Below, piece by piece: positions 27,943 through 35,964 of a stretch of DNA of 36,556 nucleotides; the stretch's first letter is position 1; each line of letters starts with the position of its first letter. Origin of the DNA: a virus. The stretch covers positions 1 through 36,556 of IMG/VR virus record IMGVR_UViG_3300040751_002094. One strand, given 5' to 3'. The notes under the pieces are model-generated. The model was not told the origin of the DNA, made no database searches, and was given only the letters and a program-made list of their open reading frames with translations. A program made the translations under genes and the position numbers.

Positions 27943-28947
27943 ATGGCAGTTACTAATATAAGTCTAAATTTAGACTTGAATAAACAGCAAACAATTGACA
28001 TCTTTTTGCAGCCTACCATCACAGATGACAGCTTGCGCAACACTTTTAGAGTTATCTCTAATTTGCACGCAGGCAAGATGAATCTTGGTTTGATGGAGCA
28101 GCTTGACAAGATCACTCGCAAAAAACAACATTGCAACCCTCAGTATCCTGGCAAATTCTCTTTGTCTGAGCGTACTATTGAAGTGAAGTATGCTCAAGGT
28201 GGTCTTGAGTGGTGCTATGAGGAGCTAGTTAACACTCACTATGATTACCTTGCACCATTGTTCACAACTATGAACAATCGCCAGATCCGCAGAGAATTGC
28301 TTGATCTTATCTTCACTCAGATGAGCATTGCTGCTCGTCGTGACATGGAGCGCGTTGCATGGTTTGGAGATTCAAACAGCACAGATGCAGACTACAACTG
28401 GGCAGATGGTATCTGGACTCGCTTAGAGCCTGTCATCCTTGATGGAACTATCGGGAACGTTGTAGATACTCAGAGTGGTACTGACATCACAAACGCTCAA
28501 GCGTTCAACTTCTTGCGTGATGTATTCCGTGATGCTCCTGCTGAATTGCGTCAAATCCCTGCTAACCAGAAACGTATCTACATCTCTGGTAACATGTGGT
28601 TGAAGATCATCGACTACCTAGAGGACAACGCTTTGAGCAATGGCTTTATCAACGTATTCAATGAGCCTCAAGCAGGTATCGCTGCAACTTATCGCGGTGT
28701 GCCTATCGTTGTTCAAGATCGTTGGGATCAGATCCAATCTGCAGACTTCGCTGAAGACAATGCAAACTTCATCATCTACACTCCGCTAAACAACTTGGTA
28801 CTAGCAACGGACATGACTGCAAATGCAAATGCTAACACTTATTTCCGTCAGTATCTTGAGCCTCGCACTCGTGTGTTGTATGTAGATTACAGCTATGTGA
28901 TTGATACAAACTTTGTGTTCCCTCAGTTGATTTCTGTAGGTAAGTAA
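27943..28947 (+). CDS. Major capsid protein, HK97-fold (334 aa)
   Basis: Forms the icosahedral head. Features include a helical N-terminus, the E-loop-like segment (GKFSLSERTIEVKYAQGGLE), the long spine helix (RQIRRELLDLIFTQMSIAAR), P-domain strands and a C-terminal IVVQDRWDQIQSA...YTPLNNLVLATDM region characteristic of HK97-type capsids in Bacteroidota phages. Size is typical without an attached scaffold. Codon usage is biased to CGT/CGC/ATC. Assignment rests on context (after protease and decoration, before tail tube and portal) and fold pattern. Confidence 0.82.
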   Translation: MAVTNISLNLDLNKQQTIDIFLQPTITDDSLRNTFRVISNLHAGKMNLGLMEQLDKITRKKQHCNPQYPGKFSLSERTIEVKYAQGGLEWCYEELVNTHYDYLAPLFTTMNNRQIRRELLDLIFTQMSIAARRDMERVAWFGDSNSTDADYNWADGIWTRLEPVILDGTIGNVVDTQSGTDITNAQAFNFLRDVFRDAPAELRQIPANQKRIYISGNMWLKIIDYLEDNALSNGFINVFNEPQAGIAATYRGVPIVVQDRWDQIQSADFAEDNANFIIYTPLNNLVLATDMTANANANTYFRQYLEPRTRVLYVDYSYVIDTNFVFPQLISVGK

Positions 28948-28953
28948 GAAAAA

Positions 28954-28978
28954 GGAAGGGGGGCACTGCTCCCCATCC
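28954..28978 (+). terminator. Hairpin after the capsid gene
   Basis: GGA-A-GGGG (28954-28961) pairs with CCCC-A-TCC (28971-28978) around one A-A mismatch with a 9-base loop, followed by ACTATTTTA. Weak as a terminator; may stabilise the 3' end of the capsid mRNA. Confidence 0.4.
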
Positions 28979-29009
28979 ACTATTTTAGAATTTAATAAAC
29001 TCAAAATAA

Positions 29010-29561
29010 ATGGGATCTATTACTAAAGGCTTTGCCGGTCAGGACTGTTCAAAAACTTGTCCCGGTGGTATTCGTCGCTTATGGGTTGCAAATGAGGATG
29101 ACATCACAAGCATCACGTTTGGAGCTAATGGTGAAGTTGACAGTTATGTCATGGCTTCAGGTACTAATTTTTATGAGATCAAGTTGAAGGTCAACACTAA
29201 GCAGCTCACAGAGGATGTGCAGGTGTCTGATGATGGTTGTACTCAGTCAGTAGTACAGACATTTGAGGGGATTGGTGGCTGTTGGGATCAAGATGTGCGC
29301 GACTTATTGCTTGAACTAGGCAAGCAGTCTTGTTGTGGTATCGTTGTTATCCATGAGGAGAACAGTGGTGAAACTGTGACTTGGGGCTACCTTGAAGACT
29401 TATATGCTCGTTTGGGTTCTGGTACTCAGACTGTAACTGGTGCAAACTTGACTGACCCTAACCAGTTCACTTTGCAGATCGTATGTACTACGACTTTAGA
29501 CGGATTGAAGACAACATTTACTCCAGGAGCGGCAGGCGTACCGATTACTCCAGCGCCTTAA
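29010..29561 (+). CDS. Major tail (tube) protein (183 aa)
   Basis: Starts MGSITKGFAGQDCSKTCPGG, followed by IRRLWVANEDDITSITFGAN, a pattern I recall from tail tube proteins of Bacteroidota phages. Size and beta-strand-rich centre (FYEIKLKVNTKQLTEDVQVS) fit a tube subunit. Seven Cys (13, 17, 77, 91, 108, 109, 159) are many for a protein assembled in the cytoplasm. A Pro-rich tail closes it. It is separated from the capsid gene by a hairpin and followed by a strong terminator. Confidence 0.75.
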   Translation: MGSITKGFAGQDCSKTCPGGIRRLWVANEDDITSITFGANGEVDSYVMASGTNFYEIKLKVNTKQLTEDVQVSDDGCTQSVVQTFEGIGGCWDQDVRDLLLELGKQSCCGIVVIHEENSGETVTWGYLEDLYARLGSGTQTVTGANLTDPNQFTLQIVCTTTLDGLKTTFTPGAAGVPITPAP

Positions 29562-29584
29562 TTGGTTTTTTCAGTATATTACAG

Positions 29585-29611
29585 CAGCCTCCTCTCCAGG
29601 GGGCTGTTTTT
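29585..29611 (+). terminator. Terminator after the tail tube gene
   Basis: Stem CAGCCTCC (29585-29592) with GGGGGCTG (29599-29606), one G-T pair, loop TCTCCA, then TTTTT. Full rho-independent form inside the late operon. Confidence 0.85.
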
Positions 29612-29625
29612 AAAATTTTCAAAAG

Positions 29626-29898
29626 ATGATAACAGTAAGCAAGAAATTTGAGAAGTGCATCATTAAGATGGCAACCAAAACAATGAGAGGCAAGACTCAG
29701 CTAACAGACAAAGAGCTAAAGGACTGGACTCAAGACGAGCTAAAGTTCTATATCGAGCGCACTCTCCAAAACCCTCGCAACTACAAGACGCTTGAGAGCT
29801 TATTCGATCACTCGGTTGATGAGCTTAGGGAGTTGGTAAAAGATGCCGCTCCAAAGGTTAAAAAGCCAAAGATCAAAAAAGAAGATAAAGAGGACTAA
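29626..29898 (+). CDS. Small basic protein before the portal (90 aa)
   Basis: Helical with a very Lys-rich C-terminus (APKVKKPKIKKEDKED). Start at 29626 (MITVSKKFEK) or at 29668 (MATKTMRGK); both are open. The segment KDWTQDELKFYIERTLQNPR is a charged helix. Not recognised; could be a head or connector accessory. Confidence 0.55.
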   Translation: MITVSKKFEKCIIKMATKTMRGKTQLTDKELKDWTQDELKFYIERTLQNPRNYKTLESLFDHSVDELRELVKDAAPKVKKPKIKKEDKED

Positions 29899-29911
29899 AA
29901 AAACTAGCTAA

Positions 29912-31450
29912 ATGTCAGACAGACAGCGCAACCCACAACGATTTAAAAGTCAAACGTATAACAGTTTCTATGTGTCATCTGGGCGCATAGATTCTGTCGT
30001 ACGTCCGCAAGACATCTATCGAGAACAGTCAGAGACTTACAGGGCTGCTTTTGATGTCTATGATTATATCCCATTTATTGAAGTGGGAGAGCTAGAGCAT
30101 CTCAATGCTTTGGTCCAGAACTCATCAACCGCTCAAGCAGTTATCAACAAACTTGCTACCTATACCATTGGTCAAGGGTTTATCATTAAGGATAAGCGCA
30201 ATATCTTAGGCGAAGAGGTTGCAATTGATCTGACAGACGAGCAAAAGAATGAGCTATATGAGATATTGAGCCGCGTCAATCATGATGGGGACAACGTTCT
30301 TGAGATCTGCAGAAAATCAGCCTACGACTATAAGCAGTTCGGTAACTGTTTTGGGCAGTTGGATGTCATCCCTGCAATGGATGATAATATTGTATATCTG
30401 ACCCATCAACATACCAACTTTGTAAGGCCTTACAGATCAAGAGACCTAAAGACTCGCTTTTATGGTATCTCTCAAGACTGGGGAACTATACCCTATATAC
30501 TAAACAATAGCTATGCAAACTTAAATAAAGAGGAGAGGATTGCAGCAGCAGAGCAGCAACATATCCCTAGTTATGTGCATAATATCCCATCCTATCCAAG
30601 TTTTGACGATGAGGCAATCATGAGCTATCATGAGAATGAAGACGGATTGTATGAAGATGAGCAGGATGAGAATGAGGTATCAATTAAGAGCTCAATGCTC
30701 CATGCAAAACAGTATAGTCCTGAATTTTATTTTTGGGGCTTGCCAGATTGGATCGGATCAAAGCACTGGGTAGAGCTTGAATATAGAATAGCTAAATTTA
30801 ACGTCAGCAAGTTTCAGAATGGATTGACTCCATCTGGTATCTTGCAGATGTTTGGAGACTTGACCGACGAGCAAAAGCAGGCCTATATCCATGACATGAG
30901 ACAGAAGATGACAGGAACGGAAAACGATTTCAAAGTGATCTTTCAGATCTCAGAAAATCCCGACCTAGTCACTAAGTTCACACCATTTGAGCAGTCTTAT
31001 CAAGGGTTTTTCATGGAGCTTGCGAGCCTTTGCAAGGAATTTATTGCAATTGGCATGGGCGTGCCTTTGTCATTGGTGCAAGCTACTCCGGGGCAACTGG
31101 GAAGCAATCAACAGCTGCGCTCAGAGTTTGAACTTTTGTACAATACGGAGATCTTTGAGATTCAACAGGCTGTTATGCGTAAAATTGTCAAGCCTTACCT
31201 TGATACGGTTGCAGAGTATGAAGATAAACCATGGCTTAAAGATGTAGAGCTAGGGTTTAGGAATATCATTCCAGTATCTTACAAGGGTGATCTTGATGTC
31301 AATAAGTTGCTATCTGTTAACGAGGGGCGCGAGCTTATAGGATACGAGTCAAACGATGAGATAAGAGCAGAGGAGATGATTGAACTCGATGATGAGCAGC
31401 AGGTGAACATGATGCAACGATTTTTTAACTGGTTTAAACGCAACAAATAA
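29912..31450 (+). CDS. Portal protein (512 aa)
   Basis: Dodecameric DNA channel at the head vertex. Seen: NALVQNSSTAQAVINKLATY, then IGQGFIIKD, the crown/wing region KSAYDYKQFGNCFGQLDVIP, the stem-helix segment ELEYRIAKFNVSKFQNGLTP, and the distal FMELASLCKEFIAIGMGVP then SLVQATPGQLGSNQQLRSEF, typical of SPP1/HK97-type portals (a VP-L-G-N motif in the last third). Length is standard. It sits about 15 kb downstream of terL, not next to it. It ends in TAATG with the connector gene. Confidence 0.88.
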   Translation: MSDRQRNPQRFKSQTYNSFYVSSGRIDSVVRPQDIYREQSETYRAAFDVYDYIPFIEVGELEHLNALVQNSSTAQAVINKLATYTIGQGFIIKDKRNILGEEVAIDLTDEQKNELYEILSRVNHDGDNVLEICRKSAYDYKQFGNCFGQLDVIPAMDDNIVYLTHQHTNFVRPYRSRDLKTRFYGISQDWGTIPYILNNSYANLNKEERIAAAEQQHIPSYVHNIPSYPSFDDEAIMSYHENEDGLYEDEQDENEVSIKSSMLHAKQYSPEFYFWGLPDWIGSKHWVELEYRIAKFNVSKFQNGLTPSGILQMFGDLTDEQKQAYIHDMRQKMTGTENDFKVIFQISENPDLVTKFTPFEQSYQGFFMELASLCKEFIAIGMGVPLSLVQATPGQLGSNQQLRSEFELLYNTEIFEIQQAVMRKIVKPYLDTVAEYEDKPWLKDVELGFRNIIPVSYKGDLDVNKLLSVNEGRELIGYESNDEIRAEEMIELDDEQQVNMMQRFFNWFKRNK

Positions 31451-32028
31451 TGGATACTTTTATCAGAGCTAGGGAGATTGTGACTGGTGGCTTTTTGAGA
31501 GTTGCACCAGTTGACACCCAATATGATCCTACTTTATTAGGTCCCTACATTGATCTAGCAGAAAGCAAATATATCCGCGATATCATTGGTAAGGAGTTTT
31601 TCCAGTCACTAAAAGACAATAGGACTCCCAATGATGTGAGCTACAATGCTGCCTATCCACCGTTTCAAATCATGTTTCCCAGTGATCCAGATCTTGAGGC
31701 GCTATTTATTCAGGGCAAGCTCTTCAACTTGATTGCATGGGCATTGCTCAACGAGGCACTGCCTCACACGCATTTTCAAATGACGAGCATGGGAGTTCAA
31801 ACACCTACGAGCTTGAACGCAAATGCAGCACAAGGGAATGAAATGCGATACCTAGCTGACAGGCTAAAGGACAATATTAACTTTCTCACTAAAGAGGTCC
31901 AGGACTATCTCTGCGAGAATCAAGATAAATATACAGTCTACGGATACAAGCCAGAAGACTTCTGTGATGACTGCAAAGAAAATATAAATAAATTTCAAAA
32001 CAACTCAACACTACCAATATGGTACTAG
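31450..32028 (+). CDS. Head-tail connector (adaptor) protein (192 aa)
   Basis: Follows the portal with a TAATG overlap, the usual place for an adaptor. Helical body: YIDLAESKYIRDIIGKEFFQ, LFIQGKLFNLIAWALLNEAL and MRYLADRLKDNINFLTKEVQ are characteristic of a DUF6712-type/gp6-like connector found in Bacteroidota phages, as I recall. A CDDC pair lies near the C-terminus (EDFCDDCKENI). Confidence 0.72.
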   Translation: MDTFIRAREIVTGGFLRVAPVDTQYDPTLLGPYIDLAESKYIRDIIGKEFFQSLKDNRTPNDVSYNAAYPPFQIMFPSDPDLEALFIQGKLFNLIAWALLNEALPHTHFQMTSMGVQTPTSLNANAAQGNEMRYLADRLKDNINFLTKEVQDYLCENQDKYTVYGYKPEDFCDDCKENINKFQNNSTLPIWY

Positions 32029-32672
32029 ATACTGTAAAAATCTATTTAGATGGCACAATGCTGCGCTTTGAATCAGATGATCCGGAGTTCTTCACTAGAG
32101 CAACTCCAACGGGCAGAGTAGACATTGTACTTCAAGGCAATGGTTTTATCTTCACTGACGTAGTGCAGGAAACTGTCATCTGTTCAGTCAAAGACTTTGA
32201 CGATGTACTTGATGCAGGCGGCTCTCCTTATGGGGTGAGTCAAGCTGCTGTGACTACTGCTTTAAATGCTTTTTTAAATTTTAAGCAGGGAGGTGGTGGG
32301 GATTCTGCTGAGATAATATTCCAAGAGCAGGACATCTCAAGCGACTTGACAAATGCAATTTGGCTGACTCGTCACTCATTTAATGGAGAACTAGCAGCAG
32401 GTACTTATCAAATAGACAGCTATCAAGAGCTACAAATCCAAGGGGCTGCAGGAAGTTTACAGAATGGAATAAGGTTCGACTCTGCTGCAATTGATCCAAG
32501 TCAGATAAAAGGTCAAATATTTCAGCTTAATCAAGCAAAGCAAATTCTGAATAGATTTATCTATGTTCATGGTGGGGGTTCTGTTTTAATCGAAGCACAG
32601 TTTAGAAGATTCACAGCAGCAACCACAGCACAGTGCAATTTCAGCTCCTTAATCATTAAAAAAATAGGATAG
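32019..32672 (+). CDS. Fibre-like protein A with shared N-terminal anchor domain (217 aa)
   Basis: Residues 6-86 (VKIYLDGTMLRFESDD to SPYGVSQAAVTTALNAFL) are paralogous to residues 7-87 of the protein at 33158-34039. A Gly linker (KQGGGGDSAE) and a C-terminal beta domain (QELQIQGAAGSLQNGIRF, FIYVHGGGSVLIEAQFRRFT) follow. A common virion-attachment domain with a variable C-terminus is the layout of tail fibres or head fibres. It overlaps the connector gene by 10 bp. Confidence 0.65.
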   Translation: MVLDTVKIYLDGTMLRFESDDPEFFTRATPTGRVDIVLQGNGFIFTDVVQETVICSVKDFDDVLDAGGSPYGVSQAAVTTALNAFLNFKQGGGGDSAEIIFQEQDISSDLTNAIWLTRHSFNGELAAGTYQIDSYQELQIQGAAGSLQNGIRFDSAAIDPSQIKGQIFQLNQAKQILNRFIYVHGGGSVLIEAQFRRFTAATTAQCNFSSLIIKKIG

Positions 32673-33080
32673 ATGCCAAGTTATAAAATAGAAAAAGACA
32701 ACATTGCAAGATATAAGAACTTTGATACTTTAGAGCTTGCGCAGGCCTATGCTGATAGTTTAGGGGTGGGATTTATTGCTACTCTTGAAAATGTGCAAGA
32801 CTTCCCTCCATTCACTAGGACTCTGGCTGATGATATGAGATTTAGCAAAGACTTGTATGACAGTTTTGTCCAAGGGAATAGAGATGCAGAGATCACTCCA
32901 GAAGAGTCACAGCAGCTCATATCTACTCTAGGGACTTTGAAGGCTTTAGTTGATGCAGGAGCTGTCCTTGAGATGATTGGTTTTCTACAGTCCTTAGTGA
33001 CTCCTCTTGCTAGAGTTTACACAACCGCTCGCAGGGACTTGGATGTTTTAAAGATACAGAGCTATATTGATAGCTTATAA
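32673..33080 (+). CDS. Hypothetical protein between the two fibre-like genes (135 aa)
   Basis: MPSYKIEKDNIARYKNFDTL with a helical body (ITPEESQQLISTLGTLKALV then DAGAVLEMIGFLQSLV). It starts directly after the preceding stop and is followed by a terminator. It could be a fibre partner or chaperone by position; no family recognised. Confidence 0.55.
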   Translation: MPSYKIEKDNIARYKNFDTLELAQAYADSLGVGFIATLENVQDFPPFTRTLADDMRFSKDLYDSFVQGNRDAEITPEESQQLISTLGTLKALVDAGAVLEMIGFLQSLVTPLARVYTTARRDLDVLKIQSYIDSL

Positions 33081-33121
33081 ATAAAGGTTCTTTTGTGCCG
33101 ATTCGCTACCGCTAAAAGGAC

Positions 33122-33146
33122 GGGCAGGCTAACCCCCTGCCCTTTT
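33122..33146 (+). terminator. Terminator before the second fibre-like gene
   Basis: Stem GGGCAGG (33122-33128) with CCTGCCC (33136-33142), 7-base loop, then TTTT. It lies 12 bases before the ATG at 33158. Confidence 0.75.
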
Positions 33147-33157
33147 AAAAAATAAAG

Positions 33158-34039
33158 ATGGCAAAACTAAACAGTATCAAAATCTATGAGGATGGCACTA
33201 TGATAGCCATCACAACAGATGCAGACATCCCAATTGCATCCGAGCCCTTTGGCAATGTACGAGTGAGGCCATTTGGGACAGAGGGCTTTTCTTTTGTGCG
33301 ATTGAGTACAAATGAGGCAATCGCTGATATATTAGATTTCAATCTGATACTTGATAGTTCGGGCTCTCCTTACTCAGGCACTTATTTGGGGACCTTTGGA
33401 GCGTTAAACGCATTCTTAGATAAATGCTGCCCTAGTGGAGGCGGTGGAGGTGGAGAAGCCAACACTGCAAGCAACGTGGGAGCAGGAGCAGGAGTATTCA
33501 AGCAGAAGGTAGGAGTTGACTTGCAATTTAAGAGCATCGTTGTCACTCCTCCATTGAATCTAACTGCAGGAGCTGATGACTTGACAATTAGTTTAGCTGG
33601 TGGAGTTGGGGACATGCTTGCTAGTATATACGACCCAAGCAACTTGCAGCTAGACGTCTATGATAAAGCGAATGAGACAGGCATCGAGCAGATAACTGGC
33701 TCAATCATCACACCCCCAATCCTAACGGCAACAGCAAACAACTACAACCCCCCTGGGTTTGCAACTGCCAACATGATCCGACAGGATATAAATTCAAACA
33801 ATCGCTCAATATCTGGCTTTGTTGCGCCTCCTCTTGGTGTTAATAGGATTATCTATATAAATAACATCAACGGGACTGGTGACGATTTGAGATTCTTAAA
33901 CAATAGCGTTTTGAGTCTTCCAGAAAACAGGATACTATTGAGAGATAATGCAAACAAATCCATCAAGGACAATGAGACCGCTGCCTTTTGGTACGATCAC
34001 ATAAGCCAAAGATGGAGGCCCTTAAATAGAGTAGGATAA
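33158..34039 (+). CDS. Fibre-like protein B, putative receptor-binding protein (293 aa)
   Basis: Residues 7-87 (IKIYEDGTMIAITTDAD to SGSPYSG...GALNAFL) share the anchor domain of protein A. A longer Gly linker (CCPSGGGGGGEA) and NTASNVGAGAGVFKQKVG then VDLQFKSI follow, a segment I recall in many phage tail-fibre proteins. Residues from about 160 form a variable C-terminal domain ending RWRPLNRVG. The combination suggests a receptor-binding fibre. It overlaps the next gene as TAATG. Confidence 0.7.
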   Translation: MAKLNSIKIYEDGTMIAITTDADIPIASEPFGNVRVRPFGTEGFSFVRLSTNEAIADILDFNLILDSSGSPYSGTYLGTFGALNAFLDKCCPSGGGGGGEANTASNVGAGAGVFKQKVGVDLQFKSIVVTPPLNLTAGADDLTISLAGGVGDMLASIYDPSNLQLDVYDKANETGIEQITGSIITPPILTATANNYNPPGFATANMIRQDINSNNRSISGFVAPPLGVNRIIYINNINGTGDDLRFLNNSVLSLPENRILLRDNANKSIKDNETAAFWYDHISQRWRPLNRVG

Positions 34040-34431
34040 TGGCTAGAAAATTTTACAAAGAAGATGGGCAGCAGATCCCTGCAATCTGCTTTGAGCTCAC
34101 AGCACCAACAGGGTTCACAGAGATCACTGATCCAGTTGAGATAAAAAGGCTGTATTTGATAGAGTACAACAAAAGGCAGACCGATGGGCAAAACTTTGTC
34201 ATTGACTTCACAGCGGACTTATACATTGACATTATCAATGGAGTCTACACAGAGGCTGAGGCTTTTGCTCTTGAGAGTCACATAGGGCAGATCTATGCTG
34301 ACTTGAATAATGGGTGGTGGTTGACCGCTCAAAATGAAAATCAAAATCTATCTTTGTCGGGTATCTATGATCAGACCATGAAAGACGACATTCAAAGTAT
34401 TTTAGATAATTACGTCAATGAAAACTACTAA
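34039..34431 (+). CDS. Hypothetical protein, possible fibre accessory (130 aa)
   Basis: MARKFYKEDGQQIPAICFEL, then TEITDPVEIKRLYLIEYNKR and VIDFTADLYIDIINGVYTEA. Coupled to fibre-like protein B by TAATG and to the next gene by the same. Short acidic/aromatic proteins after a fibre gene are often chaperones or fibre components. No family recognised. Confidence 0.6.
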   Translation: MARKFYKEDGQQIPAICFELTAPTGFTEITDPVEIKRLYLIEYNKRQTDGQNFVIDFTADLYIDIINGVYTEAEAFALESHIGQIYADLNNGWWLTAQNENQNLSLSGIYDQTMKDDIQSILDNYVNENY

Positions 34432-34778
34432 TGAGAGGATTGATTCTTTTTATCATTGCAGTATTTTTGTTGTACTTGCTTGCTCCTATTGGCTTGTTTT
34501 ATGCTATGTTTAAGCCGAGCCGAGGGCGTTATCTGTATAGGGTTGCTTTTAGTATAGATCAAACGGGCAACGCTATTTGTGGCAAGCTGTTCAATGATTT
34601 ACTTATCTTTGAGAGTGGTTTTAAGTTTGGACATCCAGATCACTCAATAAGTGCAGTTTTAGGAGTAAATGAGCACAATGGGAGTCTGACATCATTTGGC
34701 TGGCTAATTTGTGCAATACTAGATAAAATTGATCCCAATCACTGCATCAAGTCAGCAAAAGAGGAGGGACTATTGTAG
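34431..34778 (+). CDS. Membrane-anchored conserved phage protein (115 aa)
   Basis: Residues 3-28 form one hydrophobic helix (LILFIIAVFLLYLLAPIGLF). The soluble part has AFSIDQTGNAICGKLFNDLL, FGHPDHSISAVLGVNEHNGS and ILDKIDPNHCIKSAKEEGL, a pattern I recall in many Bacteroidota phage genomes near lysis genes. Function is unknown; a lysis-associated or envelope role fits the place. Confidence 0.65.
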   Translation: MRGLILFIIAVFLLYLLAPIGLFYAMFKPSRGRYLYRVAFSIDQTGNAICGKLFNDLLIFESGFKFGHPDHSISAVLGVNEHNGSLTSFGWLICAILDKIDPNHCIKSAKEEGLL

Positions 34779-34801
34779 AACTATGAGAACAAGCAAAAAA
34801 A

Positions 34802-34987
34802 ATGATAGAGCCCAGTATTTTATGGCTAAAAATATTCACTATATCAATGACAGCTTTAGCAGTCTGCACTCTTTTGTGGTTGGTTGTGATGTATGTAGTG
34901 GATAAGATCCAAGCATACAAAGAGCATAATTGTAGTAAAAAAATAAAAGCTTTAGAGGATGAACTTGAGAGATACAAAAACAGCTAG
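34802..34987 (+). CDS. Small TM plus coiled-coil protein, Rz-like candidate (61 aa)
   Basis: One membrane helix (WLKIFTISMTALAVCTLLWL then VVMYVV) is followed by a charged coiled coil (CSKKIKALEDELERYKNS). This is the layout of an inner-membrane spanin (Rz), and lysis-region context supports it, but no outer-membrane lipoprotein partner was found. Holin is the alternative. Confidence 0.55.
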   Translation: MIEPSILWLKIFTISMTALAVCTLLWLVVMYVVDKIQAYKEHNCSKKIKALEDELERYKNS

Positions 34988-35049
34988 TTTTTTGCATTTG
35001 GCAGTGATGGGGATGATGTTTATCTCCTATTGTCTTATAAATATAAAAT

Positions 35050-35961
35050 ATGATTTCCAAAGAATTCAGACCGAGATTGGGAGAGATACACACAGAGGAG
35101 CAGGAGCTCATTGGCAAGCTCTTAGCACAAAAGATCAGAGCCCTAGGCCTCAGCCAGAGTTTAGAAATTTTAGGCCAGTTGCCATCATGCAAAAAGATGG
35201 GACACTTATCCAAAGGGCAAAAGTGGATTGTTTTAAGTGACATCCACAGACCTTTTCACAGTCAAGCTCTATGGTCCAAAGTTCTCCGACTCATCAAAGA
35301 CATGGGAACGGACTTGCATGGGGTTGTATTAGCAGGCGACTATCTTGATCTCTATACTCTAGGCAGTTACAACTCTATGAGCTTAGGACTGCTTGAGGGC
35401 ATTGATCTAGGCTATGAGTACGAGGATGGCCTAAATGGATTGATTGAGTTGCAGAGCGTGCTCCCTGAAGGATGCAAAAAGCTGTTTTTATATGGCAACC
35501 ATGAAGATAGATATTTCCGCACCATGAACAGCCGTGACCATAAAAAATTTGGGTCTGCTCTGAGAGATCCGATTGAAGCACTACGCTTGCAAGAGAATGG
35601 ATGGGAAGTGAAAACGAACTGGAAAGATGACTTTTTTACATTGGGCGAGCATCTTGATATATGTCACGGGACCTATCACAATAAGCATGTAGCTGCCAAG
35701 CATCTTGACCAGAATGGAAGATCTGTGATGTTTGGACATACCCACCGAATCCAATCCTATCATTTAGGGAATAAAGCTGCCTTTAATATTGGCGGTCTAT
35801 TCGACATCAAAAACAAAGCTTTTGGATATATGCCCAGAATGACTCGCAGAAACTGGGCGAACGGTTTTGCCATTGTCAATGTTGATGATAATGGTGACTT
35901 TTATGTTAATCAAATAACTGTCTGGAATGACTGCTTTTTTGCAGAAGGACGCAAATACTAA
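35050..35961 (+). CDS. Calcineurin-like metallophosphoesterase (303 aa)
   Basis: Two-metal phosphoesterase motifs in order: VLSDIHRPF (D64, H66), LAGDYLDL (D97), YGNHEDR (N150, H151), CHGTYHN (H206) and FGHTHRI (H230, H232). Residues 1-55 are a helical extension before the catalytic domain. The substrate cannot be read from sequence; phage relatives act on nucleic acids, cyclic nucleotides or phosphoproteins. It sits three bases before the amidase gene, at the very end of the late operon. Confidence 0.88.
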   Translation: MISKEFRPRLGEIHTEEQELIGKLLAQKIRALGLSQSLEILGQLPSCKKMGHLSKGQKWIVLSDIHRPFHSQALWSKVLRLIKDMGTDLHGVVLAGDYLDLYTLGSYNSMSLGLLEGIDLGYEYEDGLNGLIELQSVLPEGCKKLFLYGNHEDRYFRTMNSRDHKKFGSALRDPIEALRLQENGWEVKTNWKDDFFTLGEHLDICHGTYHNKHVAAKHLDQNGRSVMFGHTHRIQSYHLGNKAAFNIGGLFDIKNKAFGYMPRMTRRNWANGFAIVNVDDNGDFYVNQITVWNDCFFAEGRKY

Positions 35962-35964
35962 TAA

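Noticed and set aside
34784-34909. 41-aa ORF starting MRTSKKNDRAQYFMAKN
   Set aside because: It overlaps the TM/coiled-coil gene at 34802-34987, which has a much clearer protein pattern.
34959-35240. 93-aa ORF (MNLRDTKTASFLHLAVMG...) that could be an embedded spanin partner
   Set aside because: It overlaps the metallophosphoesterase gene by 190 bp, its second half is low-complexity shadow sequence, and it has no lipobox. Only its first 30 residues look membrane-like.
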